Program-made: the position numbers and the translations under genes
Notes under the pieces: model-generated
Databases searched by the model: none
Told to the model about the DNA's origin: nothing
Seen by the model: the letters and a program-made list of their open reading frames with translations, nothing else
Part shown: piece by piece, positions 16,808-25,047 of the stretch
How positions within the stretch are numbered: the first letter of the stretch is position 1
Layout: each line of letters begins with the position of its first letter
Assembly: GCA_050486445.1 (NCBI GenBank)
Contig: JBJHDH010000002.1
Location: forward strand, 62,001-126,000
DNA from: Euryhalocaulis sp050486445
GTDB lineage: Bacteria > Pseudomonadota > Alphaproteobacteria > Caulobacterales > Maricaulaceae
Direction of reading: 5' to 3'
DNA: 64,000 bases

Positions 16808-17773
16808 TCAGGTTGTCCAGCCTGACCGACTCATCTCGCCTGCCAGATCGAGAAGGCTTCGGAGCGCAGGACTGCGGTTGTGCGGGGACCAGATTGCAGA
16901 GAACGCGAGCGGTTCCGGCTCGTCGAGGATCGGCAGGAACGTCACGCTAGGCGCGTGCATCGGCGATGTTGCCTCGCCGACGATGGTGACGCCGTAACCC
17001 TGCGCGACCATCGACAGCAGCGTACCGCGTTCAACGTCGAATCGCAGGATCGACAGGTCCGGCGAGTTGCTGGCGAGGCGCGTGACGATGTGGTCATGCA
17101 CCTGTGGCCCGGTGCCGCCGTGCCGGACGATGAAGGTCTCGCCCGCCAGTTCGGCCCAGGTAATGCCGGCTCCATCGGCGAGCGGGTGACGCGACGGCAG
17201 CGCGGCCAGCAGCCGTTCGCTCCATATCCGCCGGGAATGACAATCGGGAAACTCGGGGGAGCCTGCCACGAATGTCACGTCGAGCCGGTCGGCGCGAAGC
17301 TGCATGACGCTATCGCGGGCCGTGCCTTCGGTGATCTCAATCTTGATACCCGGATTCTGTTCACGGTATCGCTCAAGCAGGTTGGCGAGGAAGCTGCCAG
17401 GGATCAGGGCATGAACGCCGACGCGCAGCTGCCCGCATTCCCCTCGCGCCACCATGCCGGCGGTCCTAACGGCGTGGTCGAGATGGTCGATGCCGGTCGT
17501 TACTCGCTCGACGAAATGCCGGCCGGCTTCCGTCAACCGCACACCACGCGCATGACGCTCGAACAGGAGGACGCCGAGGTCTTCCTCTAGAGCCTTCACG
17601 CGCGCGCTGACGCTGGACTGGCTAATGCCAAGTGCGTTTGCTGCATGGCGGAAGTTAAGATATTCGGCGACGGCGAGCGTTTGGATGAGCGACGCGAGGG
17701 GAATGCGCGACCCTAGCGAGGTCGGCGCTCCCCATCGACGTTCGAACATCGGTGCTGAATGCCGCCGTCGCAT
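16808..17773 (-). CDS. LysR family transcriptional regulator
   Basis: About 321 aa. The HTH is near residues 28-75: LASLIQTLAVAEYLNFRHAA, ALGISQSSVSARVKALEEDL and GVLLFERHARGVRLTEAG. The effector-binding half has LRVGVHALIPGSFLANLLER and VARGECGQ. It ends SGWTT. ATG 17773 gives a ~27-residue leader; ATG 17749 is also possible. LysR proteins often control a divergent neighbour, but nothing faces away from it here. It looks like cargo between traG and the relaxase operon. Target and effector are unknown. Confidence 0.82.
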   Translation of the reverse strand: MRRRHSAPMFERRWGAPTSLGSRIPLASLIQTLAVAEYLNFRHAANALGISQSSVSARVKALEEDLGVLLFERHARGVRLTEAGRHFVERVTTGIDHLDHAVRTAGMVARGECGQLRVGVHALIPGSFLANLLERYREQNPGIKIEITEGTARDSVMQLRADRLDVTFVAGSPEFPDCHSRRIWSERLLAALPSRHPLADGAGITWAELAGETFIVRHGGTGPQVHDHIVTRLASNSPDLSILRFDVERGTLLSMVAQGYGVTIVGEATSPMHAPSVTFLPILDEPEPLAFSAIWSPHNRSPALRSLLDLAGEMSRSGWTT

Positions 17774-17998
17774 GATCTCCTTCGCGCCACTATTCCTTGA
17801 GACCCGTCGCCAGCTTCGGGAATTTCGCGAAAGGCAGACGGTGGGAATCGACCCGTTGCAGACCTTCGTGCGGTTAGGGTCGGAGAGTGCGAAAAACCCG
17901 CGCAGGAAATGTCACTTCGCTGCTGCTGTCCGGTAAGCAGTCCTTCTAAATCGGTTCAGGATGGATTGCTGTAAGTCCGCGTGGATAGCCAAAGCCGG

Positions 17999-18544
17999 CT
18001 AAGTGTGGGGCCGGAACACCAGATATTGCAGTCCACGGGGCGTTGTTCGGGCCGAGTGCAGATCAAGCTGAATCGGCTCTCCCTCTTGGGACAGCAAACG
18101 ACGGCCCTGACCCGCGACCGCTGGACACAGCGTGAACCTCAACTCATCGAGCAATCCGGCGACCAGCAGGGCCTGTATCAGGCTGATGCTCCCATGGACC
18201 CCGATCGTCTTTCCGGGCTGGCTCTTGAGGTCCGCGATCTCGTCGTGAATGTCGCCGGAGAGCAGATGCGATTTCGCCCAGTCAAGGTTTTTCAGAGATT
18301 TTGAAACGACATATTTCGGCACGCCGTTAATGAAGGTGGCAAACGGCTCTATTTCAGAGCCGGGCCAGAACACTGACCATTCCTCATATTGTTTCCGGCC
18401 GAGCAGCACAGCGTCTTGTTCCGCGAGCGTTTCTTCACCGGCAAGCAGGTCCAAGTCCTGATACAGATCGGCGCGGAGAAACCTGTCCGGCGCCTCGACG
18501 ACGCCATCTAGGGAAATGAACAGGTTGGAGATTAATTTCCGCAT
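17999..18544 (-). CDS. Dihydrofolate reductase family protein (RibD C-terminal-like)
   Basis: 181 aa. ISNLFISLDGVVEAPDRF, DAVLLGRKQYEEW, YVVSKSL, TIGVHGSISLIQALLVAGLL and DELRFTLCPAVAGQGRRLL follow the bacterial DHFR-like/RibD-C fold, NAD(P)H-dependent reductases of mostly unknown substrate. It is not a classical folate enzyme: length and the VHGS motif point to the YwjB/YyaP-like branch. It lies 53 nt after the TetR gene on the same strand, so the pair is probably one unit controlled by the TetR protein. Confidence 0.8.
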   Translation of the reverse strand: MRKLISNLFISLDGVVEAPDRFLRADLYQDLDLLAGEETLAEQDAVLLGRKQYEEWSVFWPGSEIEPFATFINGVPKYVVSKSLKNLDWAKSHLLSGDIHDEIADLKSQPGKTIGVHGSISLIQALLVAGLLDELRFTLCPAVAGQGRRLLSQEGEPIQLDLHSARTTPRGLQYLVFRPHT

Positions 18545-18597
18545 GGTCTATTCCTCCTTTTTATTGCGGCACGCGCAGGCGATATGTGTGATCCTGC

Positions 18598-19230
18598 TCA
18601 TGTCACGTCCTCGGGGACGCGAAACAGGAGCCGGATATACCGCTCCAGATGGTCGAGGCTTTCCCGCGCCAGCTCCGGGGCGCTCCCTGCTTTCGCAAGC
18701 ACGAAACCTCCTTGAATGACGGCCTGAGTAAGGTGGGCGAGGCTCTTAGCGGTCCAACCGTCAGCAATGCCGCGCTCGCGGCGGGCCAGTTCAATGTCGG
18801 CCTCAAGTGTTGCCGCATGATTGAAGATGGCGGCCGCGCAGGCATCGCGGATGCCGGGAGAACTCAAGTAAACCTCTTGAACCATCGTTCCGACCAGACA
18901 GCTAAAATCCGCTATGTCGTCGGTGATGATCGCTTTGCGAAACGCAACATAGGCGAGCACACGCCCCAACGCATCGACGGGCTGGTGATAGGGGGCGGCA
19001 GCAAAGAAGTCCGATGTGGTCCTAGCCCAAAATTCGGCGACAGCGATTCCAAGAGCTTCCTTGCTGCCGAAGTTGTGGAAGAACGCCCCCTTTGTGACAG
19101 CAGCCGCCTTGCAAAGATCATCAACACTGGACGAGGCGAAGCCTTTGGCACGGATAATCTCGCTTGCAGCTTCCAAGAGCCGGGTTCGGGCGTCGCCGCG
19201 TTCAGGAGCATGTTTTGTCGGTCGAGGCAT
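18598..19230 (-). CDS. TetR family transcriptional regulator
   Basis: About 210 aa from ATG 19230 (PRPTKHAPERGDARTRLLEA). The HTH is DARTRLLEAASEIIRAKGF, SSVDDLCKAAAVTKGAFFHN and FGSKEALGIAV. The C-domain resembles TetR repressors with FSCLVGTMVQEVYLSSPGIR. ATG 19242 is also in frame but lies inside the likely operator at 19241-19258, so I prefer 19230. It probably represses itself and the DHFR-like gene downstream. The inducer is unknown. Confidence 0.82.
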   Translation of the reverse strand: MPRPTKHAPERGDARTRLLEAASEIIRAKGFASSSVDDLCKAAAVTKGAFFHNFGSKEALGIAVAEFWARTTSDFFAAAPYHQPVDALGRVLAYVAFRKAIITDDIADFSCLVGTMVQEVYLSSPGIRDACAAAIFNHAATLEADIELARRERGIADGWTAKSLAHLTQAVIQGGFVLAKAGSAPELARESLDHLERYIRLLFRVPEDVT

Positions 19231-19240
19231 ACAGGCATTC

Positions 19241-19258
19241 ATACCATACGGTCGGTAT
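19241..19258. promoter_or_regulatory. Candidate TetR operator
   Basis: ATACCATACGGTCGGTAT has ATACC/GGTAT outer arms, 10 bp upstream of the preferred TetR start and covering an alternative ATG. Its form and place fit an autoregulatory TetR site. A TTGATT on the minus strand (19261-19266) may be a -35 box. Confidence 0.5.
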
Positions 19259-19308
19259 AAATCAATACTGAAGCGCCCCAACGATAGAGCCAGCGTTACG
19301 GGCTTGCC

Positions 19309-21363
19309 TCATAAACCTAGTCCCCTCTGCCGCCCCAACTGCCAAGACACCGATCCGCCCTGCACAACGCCCGTGACCTCGCGGCCGAGCTGGCGGTCGA
19401 TGACCGGCCGCCACGGGACAAGGGTGAACTCGTGGCTCTTTTCCACCACGGCGAACTTGCCGCTCGATAGCTGCATGGTCCCGGTGAACTTGCCGCTGAC
19501 GCTTTCCCCATCCGTGGCGGCGCGGAACGGCAGCCCCTTGCTCTCCGCCATCTCCCCGCCGACGCGGGCCACCTCGCGCTCGCGCAAGGTGGCGAGAAGG
19601 CTGCGCCGGTAGAACACGCGGCCGTCCCGGCTCCGGCTAGCGTCGCCCTGTTCGATATGATGCTCGCGGCGCTGGTCCATGGCTTCACGCACCTGCTGGC
19701 CGAAGCCGACCGGGGCAAGGTCGGCGGTCTCGCCGTGGATCAGTCGCCGGTCCAGCCAGGTCGCGCCGTCCGATCCGATCTGCTTGTCCAGATCGACGGG
19801 GGAAAGGACGCGAACGCTGGCCTGCCGGTCGCGGCCGGCATCGTAGTCGGCCGCACGGCTGACCAGATCGTCGGGGATGCGCCATTGGTCGGCGTCGATC
19901 CGCTCGACGATACCGGCCCGGCGCAACGCCTCCAGCCGGCGCACATGGGCATCGACATAGCCCTGGTAGTCGCCGCCCGGAACGCGGCCCTCGAACTTCG
20001 CCTGCTCCAGATGACGGCTCGGACGATAAATGCCGTCCTCGGCGATGGCCGTGATGGTGCGGTCGGACGGCCGGACCATCGCCTCGGCCGGGCCGATCTG
20101 GACGACGCTGCCGATGCGGGCGTCCTCCAGCCGCTCGGGCGCGATGCCGGCGATGTGGTGCGTGCGGCCGTCGATCCCGTCCACCACAATGGTCAGGTTC
20201 TCGCCCAGCTCGTCGGACAGATGCTTGTCCACGACGCTGCCGACGATGGGCGTCTCGGGCGCTCCGTCATGGATTTGGAAGCTCATGGGATCGCGTTCGC
20301 CGCCCTGCGGGCCGAGCGCCTTCTGCATGGTGCGGATAATATCGCCGCGCTCGCCCAGCTCGCGCAGGGCCGGTTCCATGTCCTTGCTCAGTTCCCAAAC
20401 GCCGGGCGCGTGCTCGGTCGCCAGCCCCATCTTCTCCAGCTTGGCGAGGCGGCGCAGGCGTAGCGTTCGCTCGAACTGGCGGCGCGGGGCGGCCGGCTCG
20501 TGGCGCAAGTCGAGAAAACGGGCGTCGGCTTCCTCGGCCATGGCGCGGTCGATACGGGTCAGACGGTCTTGGTCGATTTCGGCCGACAGCTTGCGGGTCT
20601 GCTCGATCTCGGTGACGGGGCCGAGTTCAAGACTGGCAAGCTCGCTGGCGCGTTCGCGCAGGCCGGCGGAAAGATAATCGCCGTTGATGACTAGATCCCC
20701 GCCCATATCGTCGCGGCCGTTGACGATGACATGCACATGGGGATGGCCGGTGTTGTAGTGGTTGACGGCGACCCAATCGAGTTTCGTGCCGAGGTCGGCT
20801 TCCACCTGCTTCATGAAGTCGCGGGTGTAGGCCGTGAGGTCCGACAGCTCCGCGCCGTCCTCGGGCGAGACGATGAACCTGAACTGGTGGCGGTCGTCCT
20901 TGCCGCGATCAAGGAAGTCGTCGGCATCGGCGCGGTCCTCATGCGCCGAATAGAGCTGGCCGCGCTCGCCGTCGCGCGAGGTTCCGTCGCGCTGGACATA
21001 GCGCAGATGCGCGCGGGCGCGGCCGCCCTTCCACGCGGCCCGGACGCTGCGCTGCTTGACGATCACGCGGCGGCTGCCGGGCTGGCGATGATGCCAATGG
21101 CCGGAGATGTTGCGAGCGCGGACAAAGCTCGCGCCCCGGCCGCGCTTCACGCCCTTGCCGCTGGCGACCACGGAACGGGAACGGCCCGGCGATGACGGGC
21201 GGGCGGATGACGGCGTGGAAGGGTTGCGGGAGGCTGCCGCCTGATGCTGGCGGGTGATCTTCCTGGCCCGCGTGAAAAAACTCTTGGTCTTGCCAGCCTT
21301 TGGCGTGTCGGATCGGATGCGGCCGGGCTTCGGCCGGAAGCGGTTTTTGTCGTCGGCGCTCAC
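19309..21363 (-). CDS. Relaxase, DUF3363 / VirD2-like
   Basis: 684 aa DNA nickase that starts transfer at oriT. The N-terminus is very basic and disordered (about 1-100). The relaxase core has AHLRYVQRDGTSRDGERG, HQFRFIVSPEDGAELSDL, DWVAVNHYNTGHPHVHVIVN (HxHxH metal motif) and DYLSAGLRERASELASLELG. The C-terminal half is DUF3363, with DGRVFYRRSLLATLREREV and ending GSVSWQLGRQRGLGL. GTG 21363 overlaps the stop of the preceding 106-codon gene by 4 nt. I did not find a convincing nic site by eye. Confidence 0.9.
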   Translation of the reverse strand: MSADDKNRFRPKPGRIRSDTPKAGKTKSFFTRARKITRQHQAAASRNPSTPSSARPSSPGRSRSVVASGKGVKRGRGASFVRARNISGHWHHRQPGSRRVIVKQRSVRAAWKGGRARAHLRYVQRDGTSRDGERGQLYSAHEDRADADDFLDRGKDDRHQFRFIVSPEDGAELSDLTAYTRDFMKQVEADLGTKLDWVAVNHYNTGHPHVHVIVNGRDDMGGDLVINGDYLSAGLRERASELASLELGPVTEIEQTRKLSAEIDQDRLTRIDRAMAEEADARFLDLRHEPAAPRRQFERTLRLRRLAKLEKMGLATEHAPGVWELSKDMEPALRELGERGDIIRTMQKALGPQGGERDPMSFQIHDGAPETPIVGSVVDKHLSDELGENLTIVVDGIDGRTHHIAGIAPERLEDARIGSVVQIGPAEAMVRPSDRTITAIAEDGIYRPSRHLEQAKFEGRVPGGDYQGYVDAHVRRLEALRRAGIVERIDADQWRIPDDLVSRAADYDAGRDRQASVRVLSPVDLDKQIGSDGATWLDRRLIHGETADLAPVGFGQQVREAMDQRREHHIEQGDASRSRDGRVFYRRSLLATLREREVARVGGEMAESKGLPFRAATDGESVSGKFTGTMQLSSGKFAVVEKSHEFTLVPWRPVIDRQLGREVTGVVQGGSVSWQLGRQRGLGL

Positions 21364-21680
21364 GGGCGCGGCTCCAGCAAAAACCGCCGGAAAACGGCCG
21401 ATCTGCGCCTATGGTGCCGCTCGAAACCCAGCAAAGCCAAGGCTTTGCGCGAAATCGCGGCACGCCGCCCCTCAAAACCATGGTGCCGGAATCGGTCGCC
21501 TAACCAGTGTGCAGACAACAACAATTTTTGGAAGCGGCCCGACATGGTGCCGTCTTCTTTAATCTTGCCCTCCGCCTTTTCAGCCTTTTCCGCCCTTCCT
21601 GCCGGGAATCCAGTCAGGCGCAAACCTGCCTGACTGAACACGGGAATGAGCGCCGCCGAGCGCGGGAACGCCGTCCTCAT
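21360..21680 (-). CDS. Unknown 106-aa protein coupled to transglycosylase and relaxase
   Basis: Not recognised. Its ATG (21680) overlaps the lytic transglycosylase stop by 4 nt and its stop overlaps the relaxase GTG by 4 nt, so it bridges both genes exactly; this argues that it is expressed even though the composition is odd. The N-terminal 45 residues include an Ala/Glu/Lys stretch, and the C-terminal 60 are Arg/His-rich and basic (RFRHHGFEGRRAAISRKALA, FERHHRRRSAVFRRFLL). An internal ATG at 21545 would give 61 aa. A relaxosome accessory DNA-binding role is possible, as inference. Confidence 0.55.
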   Translation of the reverse strand: MRTAFPRSAALIPVFSQAGLRLTGFPAGRAEKAEKAEGKIKEDGTMSGRFQKLLLSAHWLGDRFRHHGFEGRRAAISRKALALLGFERHHRRRSAVFRRFLLEPRP

Positions 21681-22609
21681 GGCGTTCCTCCGTCGCTCGC
21701 CCGGACCACAAAAATGCTGCCGCCCTGCGGTTCCGCATCGGCGGGATCGCGCGCCGGAACGGTCGCGCGGGCGTCGCCGGATTGCGCCTCGGACGGCGGC
21801 GCGGCGGTTGATTGGCTGTCGTTCGAGCGCATGACGAACAATGGTGCGTCGCGCCAGTCGGACGGCGGAGGCGGTGCCGAAACTCGCGCTTCGGACGCAG
21901 CCGTGCCGCCGAGAACGGGCACCAGTGCGGCGACATAGGCCCGCGTCTCGGCCGGCAGAGTGCTGCCTGTCGCCAGATACTCATCGTAGCGGCCGGGACC
22001 GGCGTTGTAGGCCGCGAGCATAGCGGCGACATTGCCGTAGCGGTCCCACATCTCGCGCAGATAGGCCGTGCCTGCCATGATGTTGTCGCGCGGGTCGTAG
22101 GGATCGCGGCCGAGGCCGTAGCGGGCGCGCAGCTCCGCCCAGGTATTGGGCATCACCTGCATCAACCCCATCGCGCCGGCCGACGAAACCGCGCGCACAT
22201 CGCCCGCGCTCTCGGCGCGCAGCACGGCGCGAATCCAGTGCTCGGGGATGCCGAAACGCTGCGAAGCCTCGGCGATGTGCGCCGCATAGGGATGGGCGGC
22301 GGCCGGGCGCTCGACGGGCGCGGGTTGCGCAACCGCGACGCCCGATCCGGCGCAGATAGAGAGTGCGCCGGCCAGCAGCAGAACGGCACAATGCCATGCT
22401 GCCCTGTCTCCGCTATGGCACCAGCCTGCCAGCGTGCTCGCTGCGGTCAAGGGCAAGGCGCAAGCACCGGCCGATGGCCGCCCCTGACCTTCGCTGCGCG
22501 CGCCGGCCGTCCGGTCGCCGAGCGGGACGAAGGGATGAGACGGCTTTCCCGCGAACAAAGGGATGCAGGTATTGAGCGCGATGACAGCTCGGACACGCGC
22601 GGCCGTCAT
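21677..22609 (-). CDS. Lytic transglycosylase of the conjugation system (VirB1-like)
   Basis: 310 aa. Cuts peptidoglycan to let the channel through. After an unusually long N-terminus comes a hydrophobic segment (AVLLLAGALSICAGSGVAVA, about 75-94), then the SLT domain: IPEHWIRAVLRAESAGDVRA with catalytic Glu at about 133, SSAGAMGLMQVMPNTWAEL, DPRDNIMAGTAYLREM and MLAAYNAGPGRYDEYL. The C-tail is Pro/Ser-rich. ATG 22609 overlaps the DUF736 stop by 4 nt; a start just before the hydrophobic segment is also possible. Confidence 0.85.
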   Translation of the reverse strand: MTAARVRAVIALNTCIPLFAGKPSHPFVPLGDRTAGARSEGQGRPSAGACALPLTAASTLAGWCHSGDRAAWHCAVLLLAGALSICAGSGVAVAQPAPVERPAAAHPYAAHIAEASQRFGIPEHWIRAVLRAESAGDVRAVSSAGAMGLMQVMPNTWAELRARYGLGRDPYDPRDNIMAGTAYLREMWDRYGNVAAMLAAYNAGPGRYDEYLATGSTLPAETRAYVAALVPVLGGTAASEARVSAPPPPSDWRDAPLFVMRSNDSQSTAAPPSEAQSGDARATVPARDPADAEPQGGSIFVVRASDGGTP

Positions 22610-22941
22610 TCCTGATCCTCGCGTTTCCGGGGGCGTTTCCAATGCAGGCCCCAGGACGAAGGGTCGTCGTTGGACTGGAACAATCTGGCGCGGATCGGGA
22701 ACGGGAAGATCGGCCCGTCCAGTTTCAGCGACAGGAACTCGCCGGCTTGTTCGCTGGCGTCCTTCCATGCCGGGCCAACGTCCGGGCCTTCCTCGCTGTC
22801 GAGATGCACGCGGTAGTCGGGCGCGTTCTTCACGGCGCTCGGCTCGGCGGGAACGATGACAAGCTGCTCGTCGAGACCGAACGAACGAAGCTGCCCGGAA
22901 TAGCCGGTTTCGGTGCGGGTGAACTGGCCGATCTGTGCCAT
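22606..22941 (-). CDS. DUF736 family protein
   Basis: 111 aa. AQIGQFTRTETGYSGQLRSF, DYRVHLDSEEGPDVGPAWKD, EFLSLKLDGPIFPFPIRARL and WGLHWKRPRKR match DUF736, a small beta-rich family common in alphaproteobacterial ICEs and plasmids. Function is unknown. It lies between the signal peptidase and the transglycosylase and overlaps the latter by 4 nt. A second, diverged DUF736 gene is at 27392. Confidence 0.85.
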   Translation of the reverse strand: MAQIGQFTRTETGYSGQLRSFGLDEQLVIVPAEPSAVKNAPDYRVHLDSEEGPDVGPAWKDASEQAGEFLSLKLDGPIFPFPIRARLFQSNDDPSSWGLHWKRPRKREDQE

Positions 22942-22977
22942 GGGGAAATCTCCTGCGGTTGGTTTCGGGGGGTGGAT

Positions 22978-23523
22978 TCAGTGCGTCGGCGCGCGCCACT
23001 CGTAGCGGCCGACGCCTTCCTCATCGGTCCAGAGCGGCAGCGCCCGGCCGATGACGGAATCGGCGGCGACGGGGCCGAAGTAGCGGCCGTCCAGGCTGTC
23101 GCGGACTTCCCAATTCATGAGGAAAAGCTGACCGTCGCCGATGACGCGGCAGCCCTGCCAGACAGGCATAGCGCGGCCGATCCGGTCACGCTCCAGCGCC
23201 TCGCCCATCTCGATCCCGTCCACGGTGATCGTGCGGCCGGTGCGGCAAACCCGCTGTCCCGGCAGACCCAGGACACGCTTCAAGAGCGGCACGCCCCGCG
23301 CGACATAGCCGCGCTCGACCATGAAGGCGGCGAGCGGTTCGGGCGGCATGACGGCGACCAGCTCGGGCACCTTGATCCGGTCGGCCGGCTCGACGGTGTA
23401 GAAGCCGACTGGCGCGCTCGCCGTGGCGTTCCATATGAGTTTCGTCGGCGTCTCGACGGTGCCTGCGACGGCAACGCCCATCGCGGCCAACGCCGTCGCC
23501 GCGAGATAGCGGCGGCGCGTCAT
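22978..23523 (-). CDS. traF: S26 family signal peptidase TraF
   Basis: 181 aa membrane-anchored serine peptidase that matures the TrbC pilin. An N-terminal anchor (RRYLAATALAAMGVAVAG) leads to the catalytic Ser box ASAPVGFYTVEP (Ser about 36) and the Lys box LLKRVLGLPGQRVCRTG (Lys about 82), then QLFLMNWEVRDSLDGRYFGP, normal for TraF. ATG 23523 overlaps the DUF2840 stop by 4 nt; the longer open frame upstream is antisense-like. Confidence 0.88.
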   Translation of the reverse strand: MTRRRYLAATALAAMGVAVAGTVETPTKLIWNATASAPVGFYTVEPADRIKVPELVAVMPPEPLAAFMVERGYVARGVPLLKRVLGLPGQRVCRTGRTITVDGIEMGEALERDRIGRAMPVWQGCRVIGDGQLFLMNWEVRDSLDGRYFGPVAADSVIGRALPLWTDEEGVGRYEWRAPTH

Positions 23524-24020
23524 GGGCCGATCCTCCGGCGATGGAGCCAGGCGGCATGTCGCTCGGGAGTGTAGGTGTGCGGCTCCAGACCGGCGGCCAG
23601 ACGGTTGTGAACGTGCCGCCAGTGATCCGGCGAGGCGTCGGCCGGATCGAGGCCGAGCGATTCCACGGCGTCGATGGCGGCAAGCGCGGGCTGCACCTTT
23701 GGCCAGCCGTCGAGGCGCAACAGGATTTCGCCGCCGGGGCGAACGAAGGGCAACGTCTGGAACGGCTCGCCCCGACCGATGGCGCGCACGATGTCGATGC
23801 GCGAAACGACCGTGCCATGCTCGCCCTTCGCCCATCGCACGAAGGCAAAGACGCTGCCCGGCGCGAAGCCGACGACGCTGCGGCGGCGGTCGATGATCTG
23901 CTCGTAGTTCTTCCAGCCGAAGCGTATCCAGTGCTCGACCTTGCGTTTCTCGAAGGTCAGCTCGACCAACGTGGTGAAGGGCGCGGGTCCATGCGCGCCG
24001 CAATGCGCGCGCCGGGTCAT
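23520..24020 (-). CDS. DUF2840 family protein
   Basis: 166 aa. TTLVELTFEKRKVEHWIRFG, IIDRRRSVVGFAPGSVFAFV, ASPDHWRHVHNRLAAGLEPH and YTPERHAAWLHRRRIGP are typical of DUF2840, a conjugation-module family of unknown job. It overlaps alpA and traF by 4 nt each, so the whole operon is translationally coupled. In related elements I recall parA and repA between alpA and this gene; here they are absent. Confidence 0.83.
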   Translation of the reverse strand: MTRRAHCGAHGPAPFTTLVELTFEKRKVEHWIRFGWKNYEQIIDRRRSVVGFAPGSVFAFVRWAKGEHGTVVSRIDIVRAIGRGEPFQTLPFVRPGGEILLRLDGWPKVQPALAAIDAVESLGLDPADASPDHWRHVHNRLAAGLEPHTYTPERHAAWLHRRRIGP

Positions 24021-24286
24021 TGCTCGTCCCGCTCATCGGGGGTCAGCGGACGGGCCGGAAACACGCGGCCGGCGGTCTCGTCACGGGTGGATTTGCGCGC
24101 GCCGATTGCAGTCCAGGCTTGCAAGTCCTCGACCGCGTAGAGGACACGGCCGCCGATCTTGCGGTAGATCGGGCCGGTGCCGTATGTGCGATGTTTCTCA
24201 AGGGTTCGGATGGAAATGCCGAGGAAGCGCGCGGCCTCCTTGGTGCGCAATAGGCGCGGCGGCAGGCCCGCCAGCGGGTTGGACAT
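24017..24286 (-). CDS. AlpA-type helix-turn-helix protein
   Basis: 89 aa. PRLLRTKEAARFLGISIRTL, HRTYGTGPIYRKIGGRVLYA and VEDLQAWTAIGARKST make a MerR/excisionase-type winged HTH as in AlpA. It heads the operon alpA-DUF2840-traF-DUF736-transglycosylase-106aa-relaxase, so it may control that operon or act as excisionase with the recombinase. Upstream are the hairpin repeat at 24369 and a large inverted repeat (24527-24662). Confidence 0.8.
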   Translation of the reverse strand: MSNPLAGLPPRLLRTKEAARFLGISIRTLEKHRTYGTGPIYRKIGGRVLYAVEDLQAWTAIGARKSTRDETAGRVFPARPLTPDERDEQ

Positions 24287-24368
24287 GGATCGCCTCCAGT
24301 TCGTCGAGATGCGGCTGTCGGTGGCGACAGCGGGCTGTGGCGAACCATGGCGAGGGACCGGCGGTGCG

Positions 24369-24413
24369 TAGCGTGCCGCATTTGCGCCTATGCGCTGGCG
24401 GCACCCCTGCCGG
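24369..24413. repeat. 45-bp dispersed hairpin repeat, copy B
   Basis: 44 of 45 identical with copy A (4433-4477), in the same orientation relative to the leftward genes. About 30 bp of looser similarity (GCGAACCATGG region, from 24341) continues on one side. This copy keeps the GTGCCGC/GCGGCAC and GCGC/GCGC stems. It lies upstream of alpA. Neither terminator nor coding sense is clear. Confidence 0.6.
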
Positions 24414-24526
24414 GGCTAATAATCGAAGGATTTCAGCGGCTCATTGCCGGCCGCGCCGAATAGGAAAAGACATTCGCGCGCGGTTCGACTAAGACTGTGA
24501 GCGGAGCAGACGCGCTGCTCTGGGGC

Positions 24527-24670
24527 TTAGTAACCCCTGACTAGCGGTTGGTGTCGGCCGTGACGGCACCACGATCCTCGAACCTTATGGTCGGGGAGCC
24601 TATGGCGCATGTCCAGGGCTACCCGCCTAAAGGTCATAGGGCCGTCTAGTCACGGTTACTAACTCCCCGA
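24527..24670. other. Large nested inverted repeat in the alpA / DUF2285 intergenic region
   Basis: Outer arms TTAGTAACC-cct-GACTAG (24527-24544) and CTAGTC-ac-GGTTACTAA (24646-24662) pair over 15 bp across ~100 nt. Inside are CCTATG (24599-24604) / CATAGG (24635-24640), and a hairpin GGTGTCG/CGGCACC (about 24550-24570). TCGGGGAG (24591-24598) can also pair with CTCCCCGA (24663-24670), giving an alternative fold. The region lies 65 bp before a rightward DUF2285 gene. A structured leader RNA or an oriT/oriV-like site are both possible. Confidence 0.5.
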
Positions 24671-24734
24671 TCACCAGGTCAGAGGGGCCATTGCGGGGGC
24701 GCACCGCAAGCAAGGCTCTCCGGGATGAAGGGGA

Positions 24735-25028
24735 ATGGCTATGCGGGTTCCCGTCGAACTCGATCCCGATGTGGATGACGAAGCGCCTACCGGCGACACC
24801 ATAACAGTCTATGACGAGCGGCATTTCGTGACCTATCTGCGCTTGCTGGATGCGAAGGCGGTAGGTGCGGACTGGAAGGAAGTCGCGCGAATCGTGCTGC
24901 ATCGCGATCCAGCCGGCGAGGAACTTCGGACCTATCGTTGCTGGCAAAGCCACCTCGAACGCGCGCAATGGTTTTCGCGCAAGGGCTATCGGAGGATTTT
25001 GGAGCAGGCGGCGGCCAACAAGGCGTGA
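24735..25028 (+). CDS. DUF2285 family small DNA-binding-like protein
   Basis: 97 aa, one of the few rightward genes in the transfer region. It has ERHFVTYLRLLDAKAVGADW, KEVARIVLHRDPAGEELRTY and WQSHLERAQWFSRKGYRRIL, matching the short DUF2285 proteins that accompany alpA modules in ICEs. Several in-frame starts exist; I took ATG 24735. The structured inverted repeat lies directly upstream. Function is unknown; the basic helical C-terminus and context suggest a regulator. Confidence 0.7.
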   Translation: MAMRVPVELDPDVDDEAPTGDTITVYDERHFVTYLRLLDAKAVGADWKEVARIVLHRDPAGEELRTYRCWQSHLERAQWFSRKGYRRILEQAAANKA

Positions 25029-25047
25029 GGACAATGCCCGCACGGGA

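Noticed and set aside
19309..24286. ParA or RepA genes in the alpA operon
   Set aside because: All genes in the operon are accounted for by coupled neighbours; no ParA Walker motif occurs here. The only MinD-type one is flhG at 56.1 kb.
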